From: Nocardia vaccinii NBRC 15922
Lineage (GTDB): Bacteria; Actinomycetota; Actinomycetes; Mycobacteriales; Mycobacteriaceae
NCBI RefSeq assembly: GCF_001613305.1
Contig: NZ_BDCC01000007.1
Span: 248,001-312,000 of the forward strand
Direction: 5' to 3'
DNA length: 64,000 nucleotides
The position numbers and the translations under genes are program-made. Below are positions 53,570 through 61,620 of this stretch, one piece after another. The notes under the pieces are model-generated. The model did not search any database. It saw nothing but the letters and a program-made list of their open reading frames with translations, and was not told the origin of the DNA. Position 1 is the first letter of the stretch. Each line of letters starts with the position of its first letter.

Positions 53570-54805
53570 GTGGCAGACATCTCGATGCGCGGCCGGGTCG
53601 CGTTGCGTGCGGCGGCGGCTGCGGCCTGGGCCTCGCAGCGGGCCGGGCGCGGTAAGGGGTCGATGATCGGCGGGTTGATCGCCCTGCGGATCGATCCGAC
53701 GATCATGACGCAGCTGGGGCGCGGCCGGCGCACGGTGCTGGTGACCGGCACCAATGGCAAATCGACCACCACCCGGATGACCGCGGCGGCGCTGGGCGAG
53801 CTGGGACCGGTGGCCACGCAGGCCGACGGGGCGAATATGGACGCCGGCATCGTGGCCGCGCTCAATGCCCATCGGGACGCATCGGTCGCGGCCATCGAGG
53901 TGGACGAATTGCATCTGCCGCATGTCAGCGATGCGCTGAATCCGGCCGCGGTGGTGCTGTTGAATCTGAGCCGCGATCAGCTGGACCGGGTCGGCGAGAT
54001 CAATATGATCGAGCGCAAGTTGCGCGCCGGTATGGCACGGCATCCCGACGCGGTCCTCATCGCCAACTGCGACGACGTGCTGATCACCTCGATCGCCTAC
54101 GACCATCCGAATGTGGTGTGGGTGGCCGCGGGCAGCGGCTGGGCGGTGGATGCCACCAGTTGCCCGCGCAGTGGTGAGCCGATCGTGTGGGAGGGCGCGC
54201 ACTGGCGCAGCACCGGCGCGGATTTCCGGCGTCCGGAGCCGGACTGGTGGGTGGACGAGGAACACCTGCACGGTCCCGAAGGCGTGAAAATCCCGCTGCA
54301 CCTTGCCCTTCCGGGGCGCGCCAATCGCGGTAACGCCGCACAGGCGGTGGCCGCGGCGGTGGCGTTGGGCGTCGTGCCGGAGGCCGCGGCCGATGCCGCC
54401 GCGACGGTCCGCGAGATCGCGGGCCGCTATCGCACCGTGCGGGTCGGCGACCGTACCGCGCGTCTGCTGCTGGCCAAGAATCCGGCCGGCTGGCAGGAGG
54501 CGTTGTCCATGATCGACCCTGCCGCAACGGGTTTGGTGATCGCGGTGAACGGTCAGGTACCCGACGGCGAGGATCTTTCCTGGCTGTGGGATGTGCGATT
54601 CGAACATTTCGAGGGCACCCAGGTGGTGGCCGCGGGGGAGCGCGCCACCGATCTCGCGGTACGCCTGACCTATGCCGGAGTCGAGCACACCACGGTCTCG
54701 AATCCGTTGCGCGCCATTGCCTCCTGTCCGCCCGGACAGGTCGAGGTACTCGCCAACTACACCGCGTTCCGCGATCTGAATCGCGATCTGGAGGCCAGAG
54801 GATGA
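53570..54805 (+). CDS. murT: Lipid II isoglutaminyl synthase subunit MurT
   Basis: The 411-residue Mur ligase-like protein has the P-loop VTGTNGKSTTTRM at residues 58-70, IEVDELHLPHV, LNLSRDQLDRVGEI, and a C-terminal domain of the DUF1727 type (LSWLWDVRFEHFEGTQV, with the Asp that completes the GatD catalytic set). With GatD it amidates the glutamate of lipid II at the membrane, using glutamine and ATP. The zinc-ribbon cysteines of other MurT proteins are nearly all gone here: SCPRSGEPI and HWRSTGADF have Ser or Thr where CxxC pairs are expected. The likely start is GTG 53570, probably leaderless. GatD follows 49 bp downstream. Confidence 0.93.
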   Translation: MADISMRGRVALRAAAAAAWASQRAGRGKGSMIGGLIALRIDPTIMTQLGRGRRTVLVTGTNGKSTTTRMTAAALGELGPVATQADGANMDAGIVAALNAHRDASVAAIEVDELHLPHVSDALNPAAVVLLNLSRDQLDRVGEINMIERKLRAGMARHPDAVLIANCDDVLITSIAYDHPNVVWVAAGSGWAVDATSCPRSGEPIVWEGAHWRSTGADFRRPEPDWWVDEEHLHGPEGVKIPLHLALPGRANRGNAAQAVAAAVALGVVPEAAADAAATVREIAGRYRTVRVGDRTARLLLAKNPAGWQEALSMIDPAATGLVIAVNGQVPDGEDLSWLWDVRFEHFEGTQVVAAGERATDLAVRLTYAGVEHTTVSNPLRAIASCPPGQVEVLANYTAFRDLNRDLEARG

Positions 54806-54854
54806 GGTGCGCGATTGTGACCGCGAACCGGGAACGGCTGGAGGGATTTCGCGC

Positions 54855-55565
54855 ATGAGCGAGTCGACCGTACGGATCGGGCTGGTGCTGCCCGACGTGA
54901 TGGGCACCTACGGTGACGGCGGCAACGCGGTCGTGCTGCGGCAGCGGCTGCGGATGCGCGGTTACGCCGCCGAGATCGTCGAGATCACCCTGAACGACCC
55001 GGTCCCGGACTCCCTGGACGTCTACCTGCTCGGCGGTGCGGAGGATTCGGCACAGCGACTGGCCACCCGCCATCTGCAGCGTTATCCGGGCATGCAGACC
55101 GCGGCCGAGCGCGGTACGCCGGTGCTGGCCATCTGCGCGGCCATTCAGGTGCTGGGCCACTGGTACGAAACCTCCGGCGGCGAACGCGTCGAGGGCGTCG
55201 GCATGTTCGACGTCACCACCGCACCCCGGGCCGAGCGCGCGATCGGCGAGGTGGCCACCATGCCGCTGATCCCCGGCCTGACCCAGCCGCTCACCGGATT
55301 CGAAAACCACCGTGGCGGAACCACTCTGGGCCCAGACGCCGCCGGGCTGGCCCGCGTCACCCGCGGCGTCGGCAACGGCGCGGGCGACGGTCTGGAGGGC
55401 GTCGTCCAGGGGTCGGTCCTCGGCACCTACATGCACGGGCCCGCGCTGGCCCGCAACCCCGAACTCGCCGATCACCTGCTGACCAAGGCGCTCGGCGTCG
55501 ACTCCCTCGCGCCTCTGGACCTCCCCGAGGTCGACCAGCTCCGCCGAGAACGCCTGCGCGTCTAG
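54855..55565 (+). CDS. gatD: Lipid II isoglutaminyl synthase glutaminase subunit GatD
   Basis: The 236-residue protein is a class I glutamine amidotransferase-like (CobQ type) domain. Cys94 in VLAICAAIQVLG and His194 in TYMHGPALARNPELADHLL are the catalytic residues, and YGDGGNAVVLRQRLRMRG is the GatD N-terminal motif. It releases ammonia for MurT. The ATG at 54855 is chosen; an upstream in-frame ATG at 54807 lacks a ribosome site. murT-gatD is a two-gene operon as in mycobacteria (Rv3712-Rv3713). Confidence 0.93.
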   Translation: MSESTVRIGLVLPDVMGTYGDGGNAVVLRQRLRMRGYAAEIVEITLNDPVPDSLDVYLLGGAEDSAQRLATRHLQRYPGMQTAAERGTPVLAICAAIQVLGHWYETSGGERVEGVGMFDVTTAPRAERAIGEVATMPLIPGLTQPLTGFENHRGGTTLGPDAAGLARVTRGVGNGAGDGLEGVVQGSVLGTYMHGPALARNPELADHLLTKALGVDSLAPLDLPEVDQLRRERLRV

Positions 55566-55679
55566 GGGGATCGCGGCCGCCGGGCCTGGATTTTCAAGGC
55601 CGGGAGGCTCGTTCGGTTGAGGTGGCACCCTCGACCGGGTAATCTCGCGCGCGGCCATGCGTGATGAGGAGGTGGCCGG

Positions 55680-57311
55680 GTGCGTAGACGCGCGTTCGTG
55701 AAGGCTACGGGTGCAGCGGTCCTGCTGGGTGCGGCGGGCTCTGCCACCGCGGGCGTGAGTGGTTCTCCGCGCGCGTCGGCCGATCCGATCTGGAGCGATC
55801 TGTTCCGGCAGTGGGTCCCGGAAATCTTTGCGCCCCTTCCCGATCCGCCGGATCACACCGAGGCGATCATCGTCGGGTCCGGCTTCGGCGCCGCGATCAC
55901 CGCGCTGCGGCTGGCCGAGGCCGGGGTCGCCAACACCGTGCTCGAGCGCGGGTCGCGCTGGCCCAACGATCCCCATCGGGAGATCTTCACCGGTGACGAC
56001 CTGCCCGACGGGCGCGGCTTCTGGCATCGGACCGAATTCACCGGGGTCACCAAGGTGGCGATGAACTTCGCGAACTTCGGCGGCGTGCTGGACGTCACCC
56101 CCTTCGACGGCATCGATGTGTGGCGCGGTGCCGCGGTCGGCGGCGGTTCGGTGGTGTACACCGGCGCGATGATCGAGCCGGAGCGCCGCTTCTTCGACCA
56201 GATCTTCCGTGGCACAGTCGCTTTCGACGAGATGGATCGGGTCTACTATCCGCGGGTGCGGCAGATGCTGCGGCTGGACGCGATGCCCGCGGACATCTAC
56301 AACTCCGCGCCGTTCACCCATTCGCGATGCTGGGATGCCCAGGCGCGCAAGGCCGGATACACCCCGCGGCGCAACGACTCGGTGTTCAACTGGGATGTTC
56401 TGCGCGCCGAATTGGCCGGGAGCTCGAAAGCTTCGGCCACGGCGGCCCGCAGCAATCTGGGCAACTCCAACGGTGCGAAGTTCGATCTCAACCAGAACTA
56501 TCTGAAATATGCGCAGGCTTCCGGCAAGTCGAGGGTCTTCGCCGGGCACCGGGTCGAATCCATCGCCCAGGAATCCGGCGGCCGGTACGCGGTGACCGTG
56601 ACCAAGATCGATCCGACCGGCGTGGTCCTGCGCCGGCGCACCCTCACCTGCAATCGGCTGTTTCTCGGCGCCGGATCGGTGGGCACCTCGGAACTGCTGG
56701 TGCGCGCCCAGGCCACCGGTGCACTGCCGCATCTGAACGAACACGTCGGCGACGGCTGGGGCACCAACGGCGATGTGGTGCTCGCCCGCGGCGAGAGTTC
56801 GCTGCGGGGGCTGGGGCAGGGTGTACCCAGCGCCAGCCGCATCTTCGACGAATCCGGTATGCCGCTGAGCCTGGAGAGCTGGTACATCCCGGGGATTCCG
56901 GTGGAGACCGGCGCACTGGCCTCCCTCGGCCTGGTCTTCGATCCGACCCGGGCCCGTTTCGGCTACGACAAGGCCCGCGACGCGGTCGGGCTGCGCTGGC
57001 CCAAGCAGGCGCAGGATCGGGTCACCGCGGCCTGCCGCGCGGTCGATCATCGCATCGCCGAACGCGGCGGCTCGCTGGTCGAGTACGGCGCCCTGGGCTA
57101 CGACGCGAACGCCGTATTCACCGCGCATCCGCTCGGCGGCGCGGTGCTGGGCCGGGCCACCGACAACTACGGCCGGGTGATCGGGCATCCCGGCCTGTAC
57201 GTCATGGACGGCGCGGCGGTGCCGGGCAGCACCGGCACGGTGAACCCGTCGCTGACCATCTCGGCACTGGCGGAACGCAATATCGAGAACATCATTCGCG
57301 CTGGTCACTGA
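55680..57311 (+). CDS. Secreted cholesterol oxidase, GMC type
   Basis: The 543-residue flavoenzyme starts at GTG behind GGAGG. A twin-arginine-like signal (VRRRAFVKATGAAVLLGAAG) suggests Tat export. Non-covalent FAD binding: AIIVGSGFGAAITALRLAEAG near residue 62. The active-site set of class I cholesterol oxidases is visible: His in FTAHPLGGAVLG near 480 and Asn in GTVNPSLTISALAERN near 522. It oxidises cholesterol to cholest-4-en-3-one with O2. It resembles Streptomyces and Rhodococcus extracellular enzymes more than mycobacterial ChoD. Related sterol substrates are possible. Confidence 0.88.
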   Translation: MRRRAFVKATGAAVLLGAAGSATAGVSGSPRASADPIWSDLFRQWVPEIFAPLPDPPDHTEAIIVGSGFGAAITALRLAEAGVANTVLERGSRWPNDPHREIFTGDDLPDGRGFWHRTEFTGVTKVAMNFANFGGVLDVTPFDGIDVWRGAAVGGGSVVYTGAMIEPERRFFDQIFRGTVAFDEMDRVYYPRVRQMLRLDAMPADIYNSAPFTHSRCWDAQARKAGYTPRRNDSVFNWDVLRAELAGSSKASATAARSNLGNSNGAKFDLNQNYLKYAQASGKSRVFAGHRVESIAQESGGRYAVTVTKIDPTGVVLRRRTLTCNRLFLGAGSVGTSELLVRAQATGALPHLNEHVGDGWGTNGDVVLARGESSLRGLGQGVPSASRIFDESGMPLSLESWYIPGIPVETGALASLGLVFDPTRARFGYDKARDAVGLRWPKQAQDRVTAACRAVDHRIAERGGSLVEYGALGYDANAVFTAHPLGGAVLGRATDNYGRVIGHPGLYVMDGAAVPGSTGTVNPSLTISALAERNIENIIRAGH

Positions 57312-57372
57312 TACCCGCTGCGCCGACGGGTTAGTCTCGGCGGGATCATTTCGCCGCTAGAAGGGGTCCGTC

Positions 57373-58152
57373 GTGCCGAAGAACACCGTCGTCTCGGCGC
57401 AGGAATATCCGCGCAAACCACCGGTTCTGTGGACCGACTACCTGATGCTCGTCGTGGCGCTGTTCTCCGCGGCGCTGATCTTCTGGGTGGACATCCTGCC
57501 GGTACCGCATCCGGCGCTGCGGCCGATCGCCATCGTGGAGTACGCGACGTGCGCGATCTTCGCCCTGGAACTGCTGTGGCGCTGGCGGCGCGAGGACTGG
57601 TCCTGGAACTATCCGTTCCTCTACTGGTACGAGGTTCTGTGCCTGATCCCCGCGGCCGCCACGTATTTCGCCGATTCCCATGTGGTGCGGATCGTGGTTC
57701 TGCTGGTCCGGTTGCTGCGTGTGGCCGATCGCGCGCTCGGCGACCGGGTCACCGTGGCGATCGTGAACCGGGCGTTGAACGCGATCGTGGAGGCGATCAA
57801 ACGTCCGGTGACGATGGCGGTGCTCGAGGAGGTCTCCGAGGTGCTGCGCGTCGGCCGGTACACCAGCAATATCGCCTCGGCCCTCGAAGAGAACCGTGCC
57901 GAACTGGACGAGATGATCCTGGAATTGATCGAGAAGGATCCGGCCCTGGGCCGGGTGCGCTATCTGCCCTTCCACGAGGACATCGTCCGCGGCATCGCCA
58001 GCACCAGTTTCCGTATCGTCTTCCAGGTGCTCGCCGATCCGCGCACCGACGAACTGGTGGGAGATGTGTTGCGCGAGAACGTACATCAGATGCGTCGCGC
58101 CGTCATGGAGGGAGTGCGCGTCGAGGAGGCAGTGGACCACAAGGCGCTGTAA
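57373..58152 (+). CDS. Voltage-sensor-like membrane protein without a pore domain
   Basis: The 259-residue protein has four hydrophobic segments in the first 125 residues (TDYLMLVVALFSAALIF, AIVEYATCAIFALELLW, YPFLYWYEVLCLIPAAATYF, and an Arg-bearing helix VVRIVVLLVRLLRVADR) that fit an ion-transport S1-S4 block. After that there is no S5-pore-S6; the rest is an amphipathic, coiled-coil-like cytoplasmic region (NRALNAIVEAIKRPVTMAVLEEV, EENRAELDEMILELIE). Databases commonly call this ion transporter. GTG 57373 follows AAGGGG. Alternatives are a voltage-sensor-controlled regulator or a proton-conducting sensor. Confidence 0.75.
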   Translation: MPKNTVVSAQEYPRKPPVLWTDYLMLVVALFSAALIFWVDILPVPHPALRPIAIVEYATCAIFALELLWRWRREDWSWNYPFLYWYEVLCLIPAAATYFADSHVVRIVVLLVRLLRVADRALGDRVTVAIVNRALNAIVEAIKRPVTMAVLEEVSEVLRVGRYTSNIASALEENRAELDEMILELIEKDPALGRVRYLPFHEDIVRGIASTSFRIVFQVLADPRTDELVGDVLRENVHQMRRAVMEGVRVEEAVDHKAL

Positions 58153-58223
58153 CCCGGACCTGCGCGCTGCGGCCTCCGGGGTTGGCGCGGGCGAGCCTGG
58201 GCGAGGTAGACGGGCCTGGGTGT

Positions 58224-59435
58224 TCAGTGCTCCACGCTGTGCCGGACCTGCTCGCGCGGCTCCGCGTAACGCACTGTCTCCCAGGCGATCAGCACACCCA
58301 GCACCGCGCACAGTACCGCGAGCGCTGCCATCGCGGGCACTATCGAGGCCAGCGGGATGAGCACCAGAACAACCACCGCCGCCACCAGCCGCGGCCACAG
58401 CACGACTCTCGTCGCGTAGTGCCGGAATCCGACCAGCGCGAGCAGATAGCCGGCGGCGCCGCCGTAGAGGGCGAACAGCGGAATCCCGTGCAGCGCATCG
58501 CGCAAGCTGTGTTCCTCGGCCCCGCCGACGTACTCGAGCACGTTCTTCAGACCCAGCGACATGGCGATGATCGCGACGACCATCGGGAAATGCCAATAGG
58601 TGTAACAGTTCCGGGCGATCTTGATCTGCCACTGTCCGGTCGCGCGGGCCAGATGTCCCTCCACCACGGCCGCGCCGACGTCGAAGTACGCCCACCACAG
58701 CAGGCCTGAAACAGCAAGTCCCAGAAGCGATCCCACTGTGATCGGCCAGGAGATCGGGAGTCCGGCCACGCCGAGGCCGATGGAAACGACCGATTCACCG
58801 AGCGCGATGATGACGATCAGGCCGTGCCGCTCGGCGAAATGCGAGGTCGAGTTGACCCGCCATTCGTTGCCGGAGAACAGCGTCCAGGCCATATCGCCGG
58901 CGACGGCCGCGACCCACAGCCACAGCTGGATGCTCCCGTGGTTGACCGCGGCGATGATCAGCAGTGTCGTACCGATCGTGATCGAACCCACCGCCCAGCG
59001 CGTCACCTGTGCGCGCAACTGCCGGTCCTGCGCACTGGCGCACCAGAACATCCACAGATGCACCAGCCGGATGAACAGATATGCCAGGGCGAAGACCAGC
59101 GGTCCATACCAGCCGCCGGGCATATCGTCGAATGCCTCGGGAATGGTGATGGCCACGATCAGCGCGGCGCCCATGGCCCCGAACATCGCGAGCCTCGCGA
59201 TGCCCTCGTCGGCCTTCACGACGTTGCCGAGCCAGGCATAGGCGATCCACACCCACCACATGACCGCCAGAACGAGGAAGGCGCGCAGCATGTTCAGCGC
59301 GGTGGTCTCGTGTGCGGCCAGATCGTCCACCTGGGTGAAGGCGAATACCAGCACCAGATCGAAGAACAGCTCCAGCTGCGTCACCGAGGCCTGTTCGGTG
59401 ACCGCCTCAATCCGGGATCGTTTGCCACGAATCAT
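58224..59435 (-). CDS. Low temperature requirement protein A (LtrA) family membrane protein
   Basis: The 403-residue protein has about eleven membrane helices and the LtrA signature near the N-terminus (TQLELFFDLVLVFAFTQVDDLAA), plus NSTSHFAERHGLIVIIALGES in the middle. The family is widespread in actinobacteria; its function is unknown (first linked to low-temperature growth in Listeria). I chose ATG 59435; GTG 59441 two codons upstream is possible, as neither has a good ribosome site. It ends 71 bp from the convergent voltage-sensor-like gene, in a stretch with weak similarity to the dispersed repeat tail (GGCCTCCGGGGTTGGCG). Confidence 0.87.
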   Translation of the reverse strand: MIRGKRSRIEAVTEQASVTQLELFFDLVLVFAFTQVDDLAAHETTALNMLRAFLVLAVMWWVWIAYAWLGNVVKADEGIARLAMFGAMGAALIVAITIPEAFDDMPGGWYGPLVFALAYLFIRLVHLWMFWCASAQDRQLRAQVTRWAVGSITIGTTLLIIAAVNHGSIQLWLWVAAVAGDMAWTLFSGNEWRVNSTSHFAERHGLIVIIALGESVVSIGLGVAGLPISWPITVGSLLGLAVSGLLWWAYFDVGAAVVEGHLARATGQWQIKIARNCYTYWHFPMVVAIIAMSLGLKNVLEYVGGAEEHSLRDALHGIPLFALYGGAAGYLLALVGFRHYATRVVLWPRLVAAVVVLVLIPLASIVPAMAALAVLCAVLGVLIAWETVRYAEPREQVRHSVEH

Positions 59436-59496
59436 GAGCACTATCGTGACAGGTCACCGACCGCACCGCCCGGATCGTCCGGAGCGCGAGCGGAAC

Positions 59497-59955
59497 TCAG
59501 CTCACCTCGTAGTTCTCCCCGAACTGGAACTTCTCGATGAATTCGATAAGGTTCTGGACCGCTTCCTCGTTGGCCTTGGCCATACTGCGCTTCATCAGGA
59601 TGCCCGGAACCGGAATCGGCAGATAGACCTCGGAGTGGTACCAGACCTCGGTGCCCTCGGGGGACTGCTCGAGTTCGAACCAGCCCTTGCCGCCTCCGCC
59701 CGCGCCGCTCTCCACCACTCGCCAGGAGATGCGTTCGCCGGTGCAGTCGTACTCGAGTACTTGCCGATCGGAATTTCCCATCGGGCTCACCGTGGCGTAC
59801 ACGCGCTGGGGGCGTCCGTACGCGTCATGGGTTGCCACGCGCACATCCTTGTGCGAGGGGGACCAGTCGGGGATCCGCTCGACCGCGAGCAGTGCCTCCA
59901 TCACTTGGTCGGGATCGACATCGACGATGAATCGGTGGTCGGTCTTCGTGCGCAT
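59497..59955 (-). CDS. SRPBCC (polyketide cyclase/dehydrase-like) family protein
   Basis: The 152-residue protein has the SRPBCC fold order: HRFIVDVDPDQVMEALLAVE at the N-terminus, VYATVSPMGNSDRQVLEYDC, ISWRVVESGAGGGGKGWFEL, and a closing helix (MKRSMAKANEEAVQNLIEFIEKF). It likely binds a hydrophobic ligand; no active-site residues can be named. The ATG at 59955 follows GAGGG, so the five residues before it are omitted. It precedes LtrA on the same strand with 61 bp between. Confidence 0.75.
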   Translation of the reverse strand: MRTKTDHRFIVDVDPDQVMEALLAVERIPDWSPSHKDVRVATHDAYGRPQRVYATVSPMGNSDRQVLEYDCTGERISWRVVESGAGGGGKGWFELEQSPEGTEVWYHSEVYLPIPVPGILMKRSMAKANEEAVQNLIEFIEKFQFGENYEVS

Positions 59956-60158
59956 AGCCTTGCCCTCCACCCCCCGGAAATACCTGACCGATTGTCTCCG
60001 TGGTCACATGCGGTCGTCAACCATGCCCGCTAGCTCTGGATTATGCAGACCGTCCAGTATGCACAACTGGCTATCGAGCCACCCGGAGCGTCCTGTGCTC
60101 CCGCCGACTCGATCGAGGGATGCGTCCCGGCGCCGCGGCGGCGGGCCGGGGACTGTGC

Positions 60159-60341
60159 TCAGTGGTGCTGAACGACCCAGTCGGGGCCGGGGAACACCAG
60201 GCTCTCGTGGCCGTCGTCGAATCGGACCATGTACGGCGGCGCGCCGTCGGCCCCGCGCACCTCGAGGATTTCGCCCATTCGATCCGGCATTCCGACCGTG
60301 TGGCTGTGCACAGATAATCGATCTCCGACATTTGCCTGCAT
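60159..60341 (-). CDS. DUF1918 protein
   Basis: The 60-residue protein is a complete DUF1918 domain: VGDRLSVHSHTVGMPDRMGE, then ILEVRGADGAPPYMVRFDDG and HESLVFPGPDWVVQHH. It is a small SH3-like barrel common in actinobacteria, function unknown. No ribosome site precedes the ATG; instead a promoter positions the transcription start at the ATG itself (see the promoter entry). A CRP-like palindrome covers the -35. Confidence 0.9.
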   Translation of the reverse strand: MQANVGDRLSVHSHTVGMPDRMGEILEVRGADGAPPYMVRFDDGHESLVFPGPDWVVQHH

Positions 60342-60348
60342 GAGGTGA

Positions 60349-60378
60349 ATTATCCGTCCGACGTGACGAACATCACAA
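60349..60378 (-). promoter_or_regulatory. Leaderless promoter overlapped by a CRP-like site
   Basis: On the reverse strand TTGTGA (60378-60373) and GATAAT (60354-60349) are 18 bp apart, and the ATG at 60341 sits where transcription would start. The 16-bp palindrome TGTGATGTTCGTCACG (60377-60362) fits the mycobacterial CRP (Rv3676) consensus TGTGA-N6-TCACA with one mismatch, and overlaps the -35. Confidence 0.65.
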
Positions 60379-60457
60379 GGGATACTAACGTTTCAGATTG
60401 CCCGGCCGCGTCGGATATAACACTCTCGGATATTTCTGACCTCCGCCCGGCTCGCGT

Positions 60458-60934
60458 CTAGTCCGCTTCGCGCAGCATGGCCGTCACGCGCAGGGACGTG
60501 TCGTGCAGCCGATTGAACAGGCCCAGTATCAATTCCAGTTGTTCGGCACTGTAATCGCCCATGACCCTGCCGAACTCGCGGGCCAGCGGCTCGTAGTGCC
60601 GGGCGATCTCGGCGGTGCGGCCCTCGGCCAGGGAGATGATCACCCGGCGACGATCGTCCTGGTCGTGTTCGCGGGTGACGAAGCCGCTCTTGATCAGCCG
60701 GTCGACCATCCGGGTGACCGCCCCGGTGGTCAGGCCCGTGCGGGCGGCCAGTTCGCCGGGGGTGGCCGGTCCGCCCAGGCGTAACAGGTTGAGGCAGCGC
60801 AGATCGGTGACGTGCAGTCCCAGCCGGTCGGCCACGGCCTGATGCATCATCACCGCGTCGGTGGCGTTGCGCTGCGCGGCGACCGTCAGCCGTCGCCCCA
60901 GGTCGGTGGATGCCGCGGTGGCACGTCGTGTCAT
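60458..60934 (-). CDS. MarR-family transcriptional regulator
   Basis: The 158-residue protein has the MarR winged helix: LGLHVTDLRCLNLLRLGG, TPGELAARTGLTTGAVTRMVDRLIKSGFV (recognition helix), and the wing EHDQDDRRRVIISLAEG. Flanking helices form the dimer. It diverges from the SnoaL-like gene at 61073; the intergenic palindrome at 61020-61043 is its likely operator. Similar pairs respond to small phenolic or oxidising ligands, but the signal here is unknown. Confidence 0.9.
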   Translation of the reverse strand: MTRRATAASTDLGRRLTVAAQRNATDAVMMHQAVADRLGLHVTDLRCLNLLRLGGPATPGELAARTGLTTGAVTRMVDRLIKSGFVTREHDQDDRRRVIISLAEGRTAEIARHYEPLAREFGRVMGDYSAEQLELILGLFNRLHDTSLRVTAMLREAD

Positions 60935-60981
60935 CGGTGCTGTGTTCCCGTCTCTCGTCGGATCCGCTCGTTTCCCCGCTC

Positions 60982-61010
60982 TTGACAGCTTAACCTCACC
61001 AATTCATCAT
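60982..61010 (+). promoter_or_regulatory. -35/-10 promoter of the SnoaL-like gene
   Basis: A consensus TTGACA at 60982-60987 is followed after 17 bp by CATCAT at 61005-61010. The predicted start near 61017 places the palindrome at 61020-61043 just downstream, suiting repression by the divergent MarR protein. Confidence 0.55.
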
Positions 61011-61019
61011 CTTACTCGT

Positions 61020-61043
61020 GCAACTTCTGTATTAAGAAGTTGC
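61020..61043. promoter_or_regulatory. Putative MarR operator
   Basis: GCAACTTCT (61020-61028) and AGAAGTTGC (61035-61043) are exact complements around GTATTA. The repeat lies between the divergent MarR and SnoaL-like genes, immediately after the predicted promoter of the latter. Confidence 0.75.
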
Positions 61044-61072
61044 TGTCTCATTCAACTATCTGGGGAGCGTCG

Positions 61073-61552
61073 ATGACCGCCGAAATCAATGCCGATGCCG
61101 AGACCGCTGTTCGTGCGCTGATCAGCCGTGCCGAGGAGGCCTGGGCGGCCGGCGACGCCCACGCCTATGCCGCCGTCTTCTCCCCCGACGCGGACTACGT
61201 GACGTTCATGGGCACCCATCACAAGGGGCGCGAGGCGATCGAGGCCTGTCACGTGCCGTTGTTCGAGAAGTACCGGAAGGGCTCGCGGATCGACGGCGAG
61301 ATCACCCAGGTGCGATTGCTCACTCCCGATGTCGCCCTCGTGCACGGCAAGGGTGCGCTGGTGAAGGGTGTTCGGCGTCGCACCTCGCGTCGCACGAAGG
61401 TGCAGACCTGGGTTGCCGTGCGGCGCAACGGAGGATGGGAGATCGCCGCCTTTCACAACACGAAATATCATTGGATCACCGCGCCGCTGACCGCCCGTTT
61501 CGACGCTCGGATGGCCTCCTCTCCACTGCCCGGGTTCGAGGTGCGCCGTTAA
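61073..61552 (+). CDS. SgcJ/EcaC-type SnoaL-like protein (NTF2 fold)
   Basis: The 159-residue protein has the SgcJ/EcaC pattern: ETAVRALISRAEEAWAAGDAHAYAAVFSPDADYVTFMG, then GREAIEACHVPLFEKYRKG and WVAVRRNGGWEIAAFHNTKY. These small alpha-beta barrels bind or convert diverse small molecules; the activity is not predictable. ATG 61073 follows GGGGAG. The gene is controlled, most likely, by the divergent MarR regulator. lysC starts 68 bp downstream but has its own ribosome site. Confidence 0.85.
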   Translation: MTAEINADAETAVRALISRAEEAWAAGDAHAYAAVFSPDADYVTFMGTHHKGREAIEACHVPLFEKYRKGSRIDGEITQVRLLTPDVALVHGKGALVKGVRRRTSRRTKVQTWVAVRRNGGWEIAAFHNTKYHWITAPLTARFDARMASSPLPGFEVRR

Positions 61553-61620
61553 CTTCCGGCCGCGAGTCGGTACTCTGGGGTGCTGTTAACAGCTGGTAAG
61601 TCGATCTTGGAGGATCCCTC

